64,000 nt of DNA from NCBI GenBank assembly GCA_003254925.1, contig QANZ01022461.1:47938-111937 (forward strand), written 5' to 3'. Below, one piece after another: positions 50,340 to 62,349 of the stretch. The stretch comes from Chamaecrista fasciculata. Taxonomy: Eukaryota; Streptophyta; Magnoliopsida; Fabales; Fabaceae. The number at the start of each line of letters is the position of its first letter. Position 1 is the first letter of the stretch. The notes under the pieces were generated by a model that ran no database searches, was not told the origin of the DNA, and saw only the letters and a list, made by a program, of their open reading frames with translations. The position numbers were made by a program, and so were the translations under genes.

Positions 50340-51600
50340 GCACTGGAAGAGGAGAGGATAAAGAGTACAAATGCAAGGAGATCTGCAATGAAATTTTGAC
50401 CAGAAATAGTTCAGAACATGTTAGTAATTTTCATAAGATTACGAATCATACAAATGCAGTTTGAGCTAATACCAAAGCACTGAATAGCAAGCTTAAAAAT
50501 TGAGTTACAGCATATAATCAATTCGTGCCTTAAAGGTAGAAGAAGTAACCTTAGGATTGCCTGTGAATCTTAAATTAATCCTTTTGGTTCCCAATGCGGA
50601 TCCCAATGCAAAAAATATTTACCTATATCCAATCTTATGGTAATTTAATACTTCAAAAGGTAGTTTTTCTTAACCGTATCCAAAGTCAAATCAAGTTTAC
50701 ATTTTCAAAATCAATTATCCTAGTCTACGTAAATGTTGGGCTTCTTAGATTGATGTATAACAATCTGCATTATGGGAAAGCAACACATGGTCAATAGCTA
50801 AGAAGCATTGAAACTGCTCCAGGGACAAGATTCAATATGAACACTGCAACATGACTATATATATACAATCCAGATGCAATTTCAACTGGTGTGACGTATT
50901 TGATACAATATCAAATATGTATCTGACACAATACAGCTCCATTTCCAAAGTATCGGTCCTTCATCAAAACTATACTTAAATTTTCTTAAGTGAATTAGAA
51001 AATTAATAATAAAACTCCTCTGGTACCCTAATTTCTGAAGAATAGCAACCATGTATGAGTCGGGCAATCTTAACAGCAGCGATTTACTTTAAAAAAAAAA
51101 AACACTATACGCGCGCACAAATTGCTTATTCCATAATTTAATATCCGCGAACTCTAATTGCAGTGCTTTCAGAAAACGATGAATACCATTCACAGCATTA
51201 TGATCCAAATTGTACAGAGACGCAATTTCAATTATACAAACCCAAACAGAACATAATAAATGCATATATGAGCCGAGAAAAAACGAACCAACGCACAAAA
51301 TGCTACCTAATCAAATCTAGTCGTGCGGTATAAACAGGATTCAGAGCAGAAATGTTGATAGGAACGAATGAATACCTAGAGAAGATTGGCCGGCGAGACG
51401 CCGGAGATATAGCTGAAGAGCCAAACCGAAAGTGAAACTGAGCCGAAACAGCGTCGCTAAAAGATGACGCTCGTCGAGGAAATTGAAAACCCTAGAACCT
51501 GAAAGAGCTAAAATGCGAAATGCGAGCCACAACCGAAGAGCGCAGGGCCGTTTTCTGGAGCAGTGCAGACAAGCTGACACGTGGATTTTCTTACATTTGG
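50340..51600 (-). other. Probable 5' leader and leader intron of the SPOC gene
   Basis: On the minus strand, GC-richer leader-like sequence at about 51376-51600 ends at a donor 'CTAG|gtattc'. An acceptor 'cattgcag' at 50383-50390 precedes the short leader exon joined to the ATG at 50339. The intervening 993 bp is AT-rich without a gene. This is inferred from splice-site resemblance only. Confidence 0.5.
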
Positions 51601-51823
51601 GTTCAAAATTCAGCTGAACCACACTGCTCACTAGTATTTTGTTACCGCACTATCAATTTTTATTTTTTTTATTTTCTTTACTACAATATCACTTTTTATT
51701 TTCCAATTATATATTATATATATTAGTTAAATCATGAATTTTTCATGTATATACGTGTAACAATTTATATGAACATTAATTTCATTTGAGTTGGAAATAA
51801 GCTGTTAAAGTTTTCTCAATAAT

Positions 51824-52447
51824 GTGGCTTTGGTGTCTATTATGTGCCGGAAAATTTGGAAGATTAGATGCCGCTATGTTTTTGACAAGATTAATCTTGA
51901 TCCTATTCTTGCCGGGGATAGAGCTGTATCTTTATTGTCTGAATTTTGGTCTGAATTTTGGTCAACAAATGTGTGGTCCTTTAATGAGGCTATGGAGAGT
52001 AGTGGGGAGACTCAAGATAATGAGGATGCCCTGTGGAAGGTCCCTTGTAGAGGTATGTTTAAAGTTAATGTTGATGGGGCTCTAAATCTGAATAGTAATT
52101 CTGGTGGTGTTGGGGTGATTGTTAGGGATGATAGGGGTGATATTGTTGAATGTGTTAATGTCCTTATCAAACCTTCTACTGTTTGTATGGCTGAAGTTTT
52201 GGCCTTGAGGAAAGGTTTGCAAGTGGTTAGTGATTTAAATATACATGATGTGTCTATTGAATCTGATTGCAAAAATCTTGTTGAGTGGTTAAGACTGTGT
52301 TTCATGGGTTGTGCTGTTATGCTTGGGTCAATGGGTTGGATAGGAATGGGATTGGATGATTTGGTGTTCTTATTTTTTAGCTTTCTGTTTTTTTGTCCTT
52401 TAGTGTTGTTTTTGTTTTATTGAATTTCTTTCGGGCAAAAAAAAAAA
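51824..52447 (+). mobile_element. 5'-truncated LINE tail with RNase H domain
   Basis: A perfect 17-bp duplication, 'aaagttttctcaataat', flanks the insert (51807-51823 and 52448-52464), and the 3' end is a run of A (about 52437-52450), both hallmarks of LINE insertion. The plus-strand frame (51824-52423) encodes the plant LINE type RNase H domain: 'WKVPCRGMFKVNVDGA', 'GGVGVIVRDDRGDIV', 'MAEVLALRKGLQ', 'IESDCKNLV'. The frame then runs into hydrophobic text, so the domain is incomplete. No reverse transcriptase remains. Confidence 0.88.
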
Positions 52448-52964
52448 AAAGTTTTCTCAATAATATTAATTTTATAAATGAAACTTTGATTTTTTTTTTT
52501 ATTTGAAATGCAACTTGCTTATTAGTATACTTACTAAATTATTGTTGGTTTCAATTATATTTTAAGTTTAACTAATCTAATATTTTAAGCAAACATTTAA
52601 GTTTAATCTAATTATAAAAATTATATTTTAAGCAAACATTTCTTTAATTGTTCATGTATATTGTATCAAATCTTTCTATAAAATAAATGTTGAAATATAG
52701 AATACTCACGCATTATTTATTACCTATTACTTTCTCCCTTGTAAACTAATAGTAATAGTTATTACACATCACATCTTGCTTATGTTAAGCTAAAGGTGTT
52801 AAATTGTTAATCGACCAAGTATTATTTTAGATTTTGCTTATAACAAGAAATAATTAGAGATAAACTATTAAGCAGATTTCTCCTTACAAGAAAGTGAAAA
52901 GATTCGGGCCAATAAAAAAAAGTGAAAAGATTACCAATACTACTTGTTACTTTATTATATATAT

Positions 52965-53588
52965 TGATGAACTAGGATTTGGCCGAGGGTCGTTTTCTGG
53001 TTCAACGTCTGCAAGATAATGAACCACAGGGGGTCTCCCATGTGATTCACCTCCGAAGCTTAAGTTAGTATTGAGGTAAGAATATGAGCTAGCATGAGTA
53101 ATGTGAGTTACGCACATTTTCCAGGGTTATCATCTTGTATTTATAGGCTTATTGAGGAGAGTCCGTTTAAGAAAACTTCATTGATTGCAGAAGAGATATC
53201 TTCAGTGATATGGGAGGTGAATCATAATCTTTCCTATTTCATGTAAGAAGATATTGTTTTGCTAATTAAGGATAAGTGAATTACTATTTCCTTATTTGCG
53301 TAGGGCGCCTTGATGGCCAAGGCAAGTCCATGGGAAGAATCTCTGAGGGATCTGTCTTGATTGACAGCGGATCTTAGTTGATCTTTGATTGGTTCCTGAT
53401 TGATTCAAGGAATGTTTCCTTATTCCTCGCGTCCTTATGCTCCATGGGCGCCCATGCCCTTTATGGTTATGGGCGTCCTTGCCCTAGTGGGGTTAAGGGC
53501 GTTCTCGCCCTACCTTGTGGGCCTATGGCGTGCGGGGCCAAGGGCATCTTCTGCCAATTGGGCCTCCTAATTATTGGGCCTATTATCA
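52965..53588. mobile_element. Solo LTR
   Basis: A 624-bp block begins 'tgatga' and ends 'attatca' (TG...CA), flanked by the 5-bp duplication 'tatat' (52960-52964 and 53589-53593). It contains a 'tatttatagg' promoter-like element and an unusual GC-rich stretch of imperfect 'gggcgtccttgccc' repeats (about 53440-53560). There is no internal region, so it looks like an LTR left after recombination. The A/T duplication alone is weak evidence. The GC step at the borders supports it. Confidence 0.6.
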
Positions 53589-53916
53589 TATATAAACTTT
53601 TAGAAATATAAAACACGTTATAAAAGTACTAAAAAGATAAGAAATAATATACTTAAGTATGTTTCAAAATAATAAAAATAGATAAAAATTTATACCCTAA
53701 TAGTGCCGAGCTTAAATAGTTAACAAAAGATATAGAATTAACTTTGGAATCACAAATGCATGTAGCAAGAGTGCAGGACAAGATCATTAACAAATTATTT
53801 TTTTGTAATTAAATGTTACACAAAGTATCTACCATAGATAATAATAACTAATTTGTTCATTGGTTTATTGACATTTAAAAAATGAGACAACTGATCAAAG
53901 AATATAATTTAAAGTA

Positions 53917-54076
53917 GGGTAAATTGCAATTTGGTACCCTGTGGTTAGGGGCGGTTCCCCTTTGGTACCCTGAAAGAAAAATTTTTGCATTGTGGTACCC
54001 CGTGGTTTGCTCCGTTAGCGATTTGGTACCCTGAGGTTTTTTTCTGTTAGGATTTAACNCAAATTGCAATTTACCC
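53917..54076. mobile_element. 160-bp fold-back element with 9-bp duplication
   Basis: Ends 'gggtaaattgcaattt' and 'aaattgcaatttaccc' are exact inverted repeats, and 'tttaaagta' is duplicated on both sides (53908-53916 and 54077-54085). The inside has three units of 'ttggtaccctg.ggtt'. An N lies at 54059. The size of the duplication suggests a Mutator-like MITE. Confidence 0.8.
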
Positions 54077-54608
54077 TTTAAAGTAATTTTGAACCCAAAG
54101 CTAGGAATAAAGGATATCTACTTCTTGACCACGTCCATTGAGTTGATCGATAGCAAATTATACCACTATATATAGCGACAAAACATAGAAAATGTGAATG
54201 AACTAAAGCAAGTTTCGACATTTCCCCATTTATTGCCATTTACAAGAAACCATCTGTTGTTTTAACTCATTGGCATTTCCAAACTGTGTGTGGTCAGTGA
54301 TAGAACACGGTACAAAGGCCTTGAACAATCAGATACATCAAAAGAGGGCTACATAGATCATCTGCATTTCCATGGAGAAATCAACAAAAATGAAATGGAA
54401 TGGATGAGCTGAGAATCAACCATCCATTCATCAATGCCCCCAAAAAACAAAAAAAAAAAAGAGAAAAAGAGAAAAAAAAGAAGAGAGGCAAGGAGCATTA
54501 AAGGAAAAAAAAAAAAAGGGAAAAGAAAAAACTTTACAACATAACTAATAACAGTGTATATATACGTATGCAATTATACCATGCTAATATTGACGGGCTG
54601 CTTTCTAT

Positions 54609-57600
54609 TCAGGTCTCACTCCTTTGTTGGCTAGCACCTTCACCAGAGGTTGATACTGTTATATTCCCACCAACGTCACTTTTGCAAAGTGGGCATAATG
54701 AATTTATCTTCAGCCACTTGTCCACACAGTCTTTGTGAAAAAGGTGGGAACAGGGCAATTCTCTCAGTTCATCGTTATGTTCGTACTTTGCCAGGCAGAT
54801 ACAACAAACCTGCACAGAAAGTACAGACAATACCAAAGTCAAGGCCAGCAGGACAAACCCATTGATTAAAAGGAATTAACAATCAAATTCCTGGGTTATA
54901 ACGAAATTGTAAAATGGATGCGGCATCTTTGAGTCATTATCAATAAGGGACTTGTAAGAATAAATTGACCATTAAGATTTAAGAGTCACTAGGGTCGTCC
55001 CTGAGCAGCAAGCAATCTGGAGTCTAGAATTCCAATAGATATACAAACAAGGAGAGAGAAGACTAGCAGGCAATTCCAACTATAGCCTCAATTCCAGAAC
55101 AATAGAAGGTAAGGTAGACAGAAGTAATATAAAAAGTAGAGGTAAAAAAATCACTATTTTGTTCCAATTCAGTCAACACTGCATATAATACACAACAACA
55201 ACGACAACAACAACAACAACAACAACAATCAAAATCTTTTCCCACTAGAAGTAGGTTATATGAATCAATTGACGCCATCATATTCTGTCTTTACATATTT
55301 TATGGTTAGGTTATTAATAATTAATTTTTCCTAATAGTTTTCCCTATTGTTTTCTTTGGTCTTTCTCTACCTCTAATTATAAATCTATCATCTATTAGGT
55401 CAGCTCTATGTACCACCATAGCCTCTAACGGTCTTCTTTATGCATGACCAAACCACCTAAGGCGTGTTTCAACTAACTTTTCTATGGTTGGTGCTACCCC
55501 AACTTTCTCTTTGATACACTCATTCCTCTCATTATATAAAACACAAATGTGAAAAAAATAAAAAACAGTTTTCAAATCAGAATTGTCAACTGCTTGTTAA
55601 AAAGCAAGCAGGGATTATGAAATTTTAGCTCTGTAAAAATTACAGGTTGATGACAGAAGCATTGAACCAAATCAAAGTGTATCACCCCCATGGCATGGAT
55701 ACTACATCTACAGATGAAATTTTTTAACATCCAGTAGTCAGTAGGTTACCCGAGGCTACAATGTAATGAATTTAGCCATTTAAACAAGGCTTACAAACTT
55801 ACAGCCTACAAATCTCAAATTGTTCCTTCATAGACCAAAGTCAACAAAAAATCATTTAAAAGCTTTTCATAGTAAGATTTTTTTTCTTTTTTGACAAAAA
55901 TGGACCTAGTGTAACTAGATAACAAAGTTAAGATGATATTAGAAACTTATAATGAAAGTACCCTGACCACAGGACAATTGGATTTACTTACAGCATCTTC
56001 TCCAGAGATCACACGCTCATGTTCAGTTCCTGCAGCCACAACTCCACCCTCACAAACATTTGAGTTGCTTTGATCACTGTTTTTACGTTTCTTCATCTTG
56101 AATTTGTAAGTTGGAAGGGAATTAATGGATTCAGAGGTTGCTCCTCTTGTTTGTGTCAGATCCTCTCTAACCCCAAGGATGGAAATTATACAAGGCAGAC
56201 AACAGCAGATTGTCGCACAGAGAATGAAGGGCATAGCATAGCCAATACAGCTGAAGGTAAGAAACACAATACATAACCTGCCAAGCAAAATAAATTGGAG
56301 AGAATCAGAGGCTCTGAGAAAGCATAAGGCTTAACTACTGCTGCAAGGCTATATGACTTACCTATACAAGTTAGGAGCTTCACCAGCAGAAGAGTGTCCA
56401 CCAAAGATCCACACATTGCCAACAACAAACCATACAGCAAAAAAGCAATCTAATGCCATTTTAAAGTATTCGACTAGCACCTTCAATCTGCTGAGGTAGT
56501 ATGTCCAACAGGTTAGCAATTTCTTAAATTACTCAAAGATCACAATGTAAATAATTATGGAGCAATAAGGCAAAATCTCAAGATGTTCAATGTACACAGA
56601 GGAAGGGGAGAAGACAAGTATTAGCTTTGCAAAAATTTTAACAATTTTATCAATTGAGCCACAAGCCAAGCTTTAAATGTAGAAAGCAGATTGCAAGTTC
56701 AAATTATGGTTACAACAGGGATCATCATATAAACCACCTCCTCCAACAAGTAAAAAAGCTAAATGTGCATCCCCAAAATTCTGTCTAAGGTCTGCTAAGT
56801 ATTAATTCACTACCATGGCAAAAGTGTCATGAAACAAATATATCTTATCTGCAAGTACATATCTAACATCACCAAGCCCTAATCCCAAGACAACTGTAGA
56901 GAAAGCTCACTAAGAGTAAGTGAGTGGCTCTCATTCTCCACAACTCTGATTTAGAGTAGAGAATGGATATAGCCATAGCAAAATGGTTAACTTCAAGTAT
57001 CAGGAAATGCGAGTCAGCCAATTATACATATACTTTGAGATAAACCTGGTCTACCATGGGTGACTGCAAGAGGCTGCAAACTTCACAAATTAAGCTTCTC
57101 CTTTTTTTGTTAAACTATGGGTTTCCACCGCCTATCCGTGTAATGATCTAGGTGAAGACTAATCCCATTCGAGTCAGGGTGAACAGTTAAAGCCCTTCCA
57201 ACAATATCGACTCCAGGGATCAAACCTCACAAAATTTAGCATTTTATTTGTGTTGGGAGTGTGAATCTGGCAACAAACCTATACCTGATTGATTGTTTAA
57301 GTGTTTAACCATGTTATCCATTTAGGATGCAACCAAAAAAAATTCTGAATGTAGAAAATTATCTGAAAATATATTTCTCTCACGAGGGCATTCAACCTTC
57401 AAACTAATGTAACCATCACGCAATTTAACCAATCGGCTGTATTACAGAGTTTAGTTGGATTCTTCCTCCTAGACCTTTAATTGTTAAATACCATAAGCAA
57501 GCATATGTCAAGCTCTTTATAAAAGTCTATAATTACCACCTATCATACTGAGGAAAACAAAAATACCAACAACAAGCAAGAGAAATAAGTCAATAACAAA

Positions 57601-58779
57601 AAAACAATCCTTAATCCTATGTCAAAGGGGGGTGGGGGGAGGAAAATCTACTATAGGTCTTACATTGATTTTTTATAACCAAATATATGGGCCATAAGAT
57701 AGTATAGAGAGAGATTGATCAATACATTCAGAAAGATCCAGCACAAGCTATGGTTATTTCCTACTTAAGGAAATCTATGATAAAAAAAAAAAAAANTACT
57801 TAAGGTAATCTATGATAAAAAAAAACAGAGTAACCACAAAATTCAAAAACTTGAAAGAAAAAAGAATATAAAGTTCAAAAGGATGTAAATAAAAGCTATA
57901 AAAACTCCAAAATCCAAATGCACATGGCTCTGTTCTTTCATCTCATGACTTCCAAATTAACTACAACCAGTCTATATTTCCTTTCCCTGAAGCTACTTAT
58001 CAGGTCAAAGTACAGTATAGATTATTTTACAAAAGGTCTAATCCCACCATGAAAGAAGAAAATAAAAGAAAATAATAATGAACATAGCCTGGTTAAAATA
58101 ATACAACAAATCAATACCTTGTATTCATCAGCCGAAGAACCAGACTGCTTCTGGAAGATGGAGTAGTAGCCTGGTCATCTTCTCCTCCATTAGCTCTGGA
58201 AACAGAAAGAAGTGTACCTGAAGAAACATTAACTCGAGGAGAAGCTTGACGTGCATGAGATGAGTTTTGCTCTCGATTCTGGTTATGATGATAAAACCTC
58301 CAATAAAGCAGAGGGAGAGTAGCAAGGCATCCAGATGCATAACCCACTATCCATTCAGACAATGGAGTACGTGGATGCTCATTCCTCGACAAAGACAAAA
58401 CAACAATAGATGCAACAATTTGGCTTACTGTGAGGACTAGTTCAATTGATATCCATAACCCTGAATTCAATGGACTCCTCTGCCGACGAGTATCTCCTCG
58501 TCTTACCAATGAAGAGTTCCTAGAATTTGTACCATTAGACACAGCAGAGACCGAAGGCAGAGAAGCAGGTAATCTAGCACTGCTATGTCTGTCGCCATGC
58601 TGTGATGTACCTTCACCATTAAAATGTCTATCATGGGGAGAGGTAGACGTAGAAGCTTCACTACTCCCAGCTATGTCAATAATGTGCTGATTGCCGTTCA
58701 AGGGCCCTGGCTGCTCCATCAACAATGGATAAGTGTCGGATAAACCTTCAAGATATAGTTTGGGTGAGAGAAGGTCCAT
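54609..58779 (-). CDS. Multi-pass RING-H2 E3 ubiquitin ligase, At4g11680 type
   Basis: A membrane-bound E3 ligase of the plant At4g11680/At1g63170 group. Exons 58118-58779, 56362-56490, 55992-56277 and 54609-54809 give 1278 nt, 425 residues. The N terminus is a Ser-rich soluble part ('[14 protein letters not shown]'). Membrane helices are at about 110-132 ('[20 protein letters not shown]'), 142-164, 230-250 ('[15 protein letters not shown]') and 265-300 ('[20 protein letters not shown]'). The RING is C-terminal: '[20 protein letters not shown]', then '[12 protein letters not shown]' and 'CPLCKSDV', the C3H2C3 pattern that binds an E2. Exon 2 has two possible acceptors in tandem (CAGCAG). The ATG directly follows a possible acceptor ('cttag|ATGG'), so a non-coding first exon probably lies upstream, perhaps near 60150-60300. 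Intron 3 holds an RTE LINE tail. Confidence 0.92.
55196..55533 (-). mobile_element. RTE-type LINE tail in the RING gene
   Basis: Read on the minus strand, the decayed frame gives text typical of the end of plant RTE/LINE reverse transcriptase proteins: '[19 protein letters not shown]', 'RRPLEAM', 'RGRERPKKT', then 'PTSSGKRF', followed by a TTG repeat tail (about 55196-55228). Stop codons interrupt it. Flanks 'atataatacacaa' (55183-55195) and 'atataaaacacaa' (55534-55546) match at 12 of 13 bases, a likely target duplication. It is 5'-truncated and sits in intron 3 in the same orientation as the gene. Confidence 0.75.
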
Positions 58780-60300
58780 CTAAGTCCACCAACACAACGG
58801 ACCACCAAGGAAGCATATAATTGGAGAAAAAGAATACCATGTATAAATAGAACTTCCTATTCTGAACTGAGTCAAAGGAAATGCTGCTTCTTATGCTCAG
58901 GTATATCAACTTGTACAGAGAAACAATCTACTTAGCAGTGGGCACCAGAGGATGCATCAAATTGAGTAATTTCCATTCTGTCAAAAAGCTATATTTCCAG
59001 AGTGAGAATTACCATCTGCTATTACATAATTAACATGGAAGTTTCTCTCTTATTGCAAAGAAAAGAAGCAGAAAGTGATAATCAAAATAAAAAGGTTAAA
59101 AAAAAACGTGCATTGCAAATTCCTGAAAATAATCTACGTGAAGCCAAATTAAAAAGTCATAATGAGAACATAAACACACAGGCCATATTATCCAATTTAC
59201 TCAACAAGAGAGCACAATACCTGTGGTTCGTACTTGACTTAATTCGTAAGACACCACTTATAAAGTTCATAAATATCCCCTGTCAGCAAAAGAAGAAATG
59301 AAATTAACAATTGTTTGTCTGGAAAATTATAACACTGATGAAAATATCACTCCCCACCCTCACATGGACAAAAAAAACCTGTGCATCACATCTTTACACC
59401 AGTCATATTTTGCAGCCTTCCGTGTTACAGACTGATGAGGCACAACGCAATTAGATTAACTTCATATGTACTATTGAGTCTTGAGTATGTTAAAAGAAAT
59501 AACTGCCATAGTCTCTATAGGGAATCTGTGATGAAACCTCATAGCTCGAAAGCCTACCAATACATATTAACTATACAGATCACAGAACTGAACATATAAA
59601 CCAAAATTCAGACAGATTCATGACTACCTGCTGACATTAATCAGATTATCATAAGGTTCAAAACCTCTTCACATATCCTGGACTGTTTGTACGAATTTAA
59701 GCAGATTTACGAATAACAAAGGCGACGGTAATACATGCAACTCTCAAACCGTAAACATTCAGTATGCCCTAGTACAAATCATCCACCTCTCTTTCCTACT
59801 CTTGGTCGCAAATTCTCTCCACAGCTAACCCAACTGAATAAATTCACCAATTATCCAAAAGAAATTAACAAGTGCCACCCGATTCACCAGTGAAAAAGTC
59901 ACGTCAATTCGTTTCTTTAACCAATTAAACCACAGCAGACAAATCAAAACAAAACCAAGAATCCAAACGTTGACTGATATTCAAAAAAGATCCCACACTC
60001 AAAGAACTCCCAACCCCACATCAAGATGCATAGTTTTTTAAAAGAAAAAGAAAACTACACTCCAATTGAAACAAAAATAACCACAGAAATGCCGAGTGAA
60101 ATGGGAAAAAGAAAGCAAGAAAAGCACATGAGATTCAGAGGGGAACCAGGATTGGAGGTACGGTTGAAGGAGACGAAAGAGAGAGAAGATAGAAAGAGCG
60201 CAGCGAAGGGTGAAACTATGTTAGCTTCTTCTTCGTTGATCGTTTTTTTGCTGTGAGATGGGACCCATACACTGTGTGACGGAGAGAAAGGAGAAATGGC
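58780..60300 (-). other. Upstream region and probable leader intron of the RING gene
   Basis: No gene is supported on either strand. The C/T-rich sequence on the minus strand near 60150-60300 looks like a plant promoter and leader, and the start codon at 58779 directly follows an acceptor-like 'cttag', so most of this may be a leader intron. An 84-codon frame at 60026-60256 on the plus strand is a purine-rich shadow. Confidence 0.4.
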
Positions 60301-62349
60301 GTCAAACCGCTTTCTAATTCTATGATTCTATCTCTCACACTAGTCACTCCCACCTCCTTTGCTTCGCAGTTTCGCTTGAGAATATCTTTTGCTTTTTCTT
60401 CCTCCTCCTTTTTTTTGTTAAGTAAATTAATGGCCAAAACTTCATTTTAATCCCTAATATTTACGTCAAATTATACTTTAATCCTTAATGTTATTCTTAT
60501 TTCAGTTTAGTCCATAATATTTTTCAATAATTCCATTTTTGTCTTTAATAGGTTTCGCAATTGATCTCTAACTACTGAATATGGTCATATCTCTCTCGTT
60601 TCCAAATTTTAATCTTTTTATTTGCTAATTCTCTTTTTTGGTAATGTCAAGGGGCCTAAGCCCAACACACAAGAACACTTTTAAGTTTTACCAACTCTCT
60701 TGTTTCAAGTCTAAATATGATGAAATTAGAGTTACGAATTACTATAGACAAACTTTTTCTTTGTCTAATAGAGACCACTGATAAATGAGATCAAATCGGA
60801 CTTGAAATCAAGCATGAAAGTGGCTCAATTATTTCATGAAATTAATTATATCTCTCTTATTTTAAGTTTGAATTGGATGAAATTAAAGCTACGAGTTATT
60901 CTTAACGAATTTTTTTTTATTCAGTTAGGGTCGTCGATAAATGAAATCATGTAGTGATATATCACTTTGGAATTTGGATCTTTTAAAGATCAAATTATAT
61001 GTTTCAATTTTCCAGAGATTAAGTTGTCAATTTAGGAATCTTTTAGAGATTGAATTCTAATTTACTCTTTTTTATAACATAAAAATAAAAAACTATTTTT
61101 TGCCCTTTTTGTCCTTACCTCGAGTGGCGGGCCATGCCAAAAGCTCTCCGTAACTGAGGTTAAAATGGGAAAAGGGTAAAATAAAAATCCATGACTATCA
61201 AATGAGTCGTGATACCAATCTAGAGAGAGTCCAAAGCAAAGCGGTATTAACTATTTGAGGTTCACCCCAACCAAGTGTTCTCCATTTAATAACAGAGTAA
61301 ATTTATAATTTATTTGATATAGCAATTTTATAATGGAACTTTACAGTAATTAAATTGATAAATTTATCATTTTTCGTGATTGATTTGTTGAGTTATTTTA
61401 ATAGTACGAAAAAGAATAGTTGTCTTTATAATTTTTTATTTTAATATTTTAAAAAATATCATTGTCTTGATTATTAATTATAATAATTCTATTATCAGAA
61501 TTAGCTGAGTTATCCATCACGTAAATAGAATAGCATTAACAAAATATAAAACAAAAAAAAAAGATAACTAAAAGTCTAAAACGATGTTCATTCAAGTGAT
61601 AGTGATATAGCACGATATTATATCAAGCTTTTAAATATTGCATTTTGACATTGTGTACATAGATCGTTAGATTAGGTCAAGCACAACATATCGCATTATA
61701 GATATACAAATAAATTTAACGATAAGTTCAGTAAAAAATTATAAATGTGCACATAAATGTAAGTAAATCGACATTCATTTGAATGACAATGATATATCTC
61801 ATTTTTTTATTATGTGACTTTAAAATGTTGGATTTTGTCCATATAACATTAGANTTACTGGATAAGTTGAAGTGAATTAAGAGGCAACAGATTTTATGTT
61901 ATCAATATATTTTCACTTGTAACCTATATGATTTGTTTTTGAGAGGGGTAGTGGAGATAACCAATATGATTTAACTTTTATTTTAAAGGGTTGGCTCATA
62001 ATTTATAGGTGTGTGAGTTCAAATATTTGTTCATGTACAAATTTTATTGGATGTATATGAATAAAATATGCTATAGTTGATATTCAGGACAGAAGACGCA
62101 ATGCTGATATTTATATTTACATTTGATGTTTACTTATCATGAAAAATGTATCATAATAAGAACATAGTGATATGCTCAACGAAAAAGTGTTGTCGATCTG
62201 ATTAACAAATAAAATGTGTTATATATATATATATGAATACCTAGTATATGTACAATATAATTATGCCTTAGGAGAGGTTAAACTTCAGTTGAATATATTT
62301 CTGAATCAAGTAGTTACAATTTTTTTTTTTCAAAATTTCTTTCGCAGAT
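60301..62349. other. AT-rich intergenic DNA
   Basis: 60430-61080 contains decayed phrases such as 'tttaatccctaat' and 'gagattgaattct', suggesting an old fold-back element whose ends I cannot fix. The rest has no supported gene. An N lies at 61854. A (TA)n tract is near 62221-62235. Confidence 0.5.

Noticed and set aside
53378-53611. 77-codon plus-strand frame with Gly/Pro/Ala-rich text
   Set aside because: It lies within the probable solo LTR and reflects its GC-rich repeats.
54358-54573. Hydrophobic 71-codon minus-strand frame after the RING gene stop
   Set aside because: It is Phe/Leu runs from poly(A)/poly(T) tracts in the 3' untranslated region.
55063-55281. Poly-Cys frame on the minus strand
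   Set aside because: It is the (TTG)n tail of the RTE LINE read in one frame.
57100-57260. Possible tRNA-derived SINE (minus strand has 'ggtttgatccctgg', like a B box)
   Set aside because: No A box at the right distance, no clear ends or duplication. A related 'cacggataggcggtg' phrase occurs near 3743, so it may be a repeat, but it could not be delimited.
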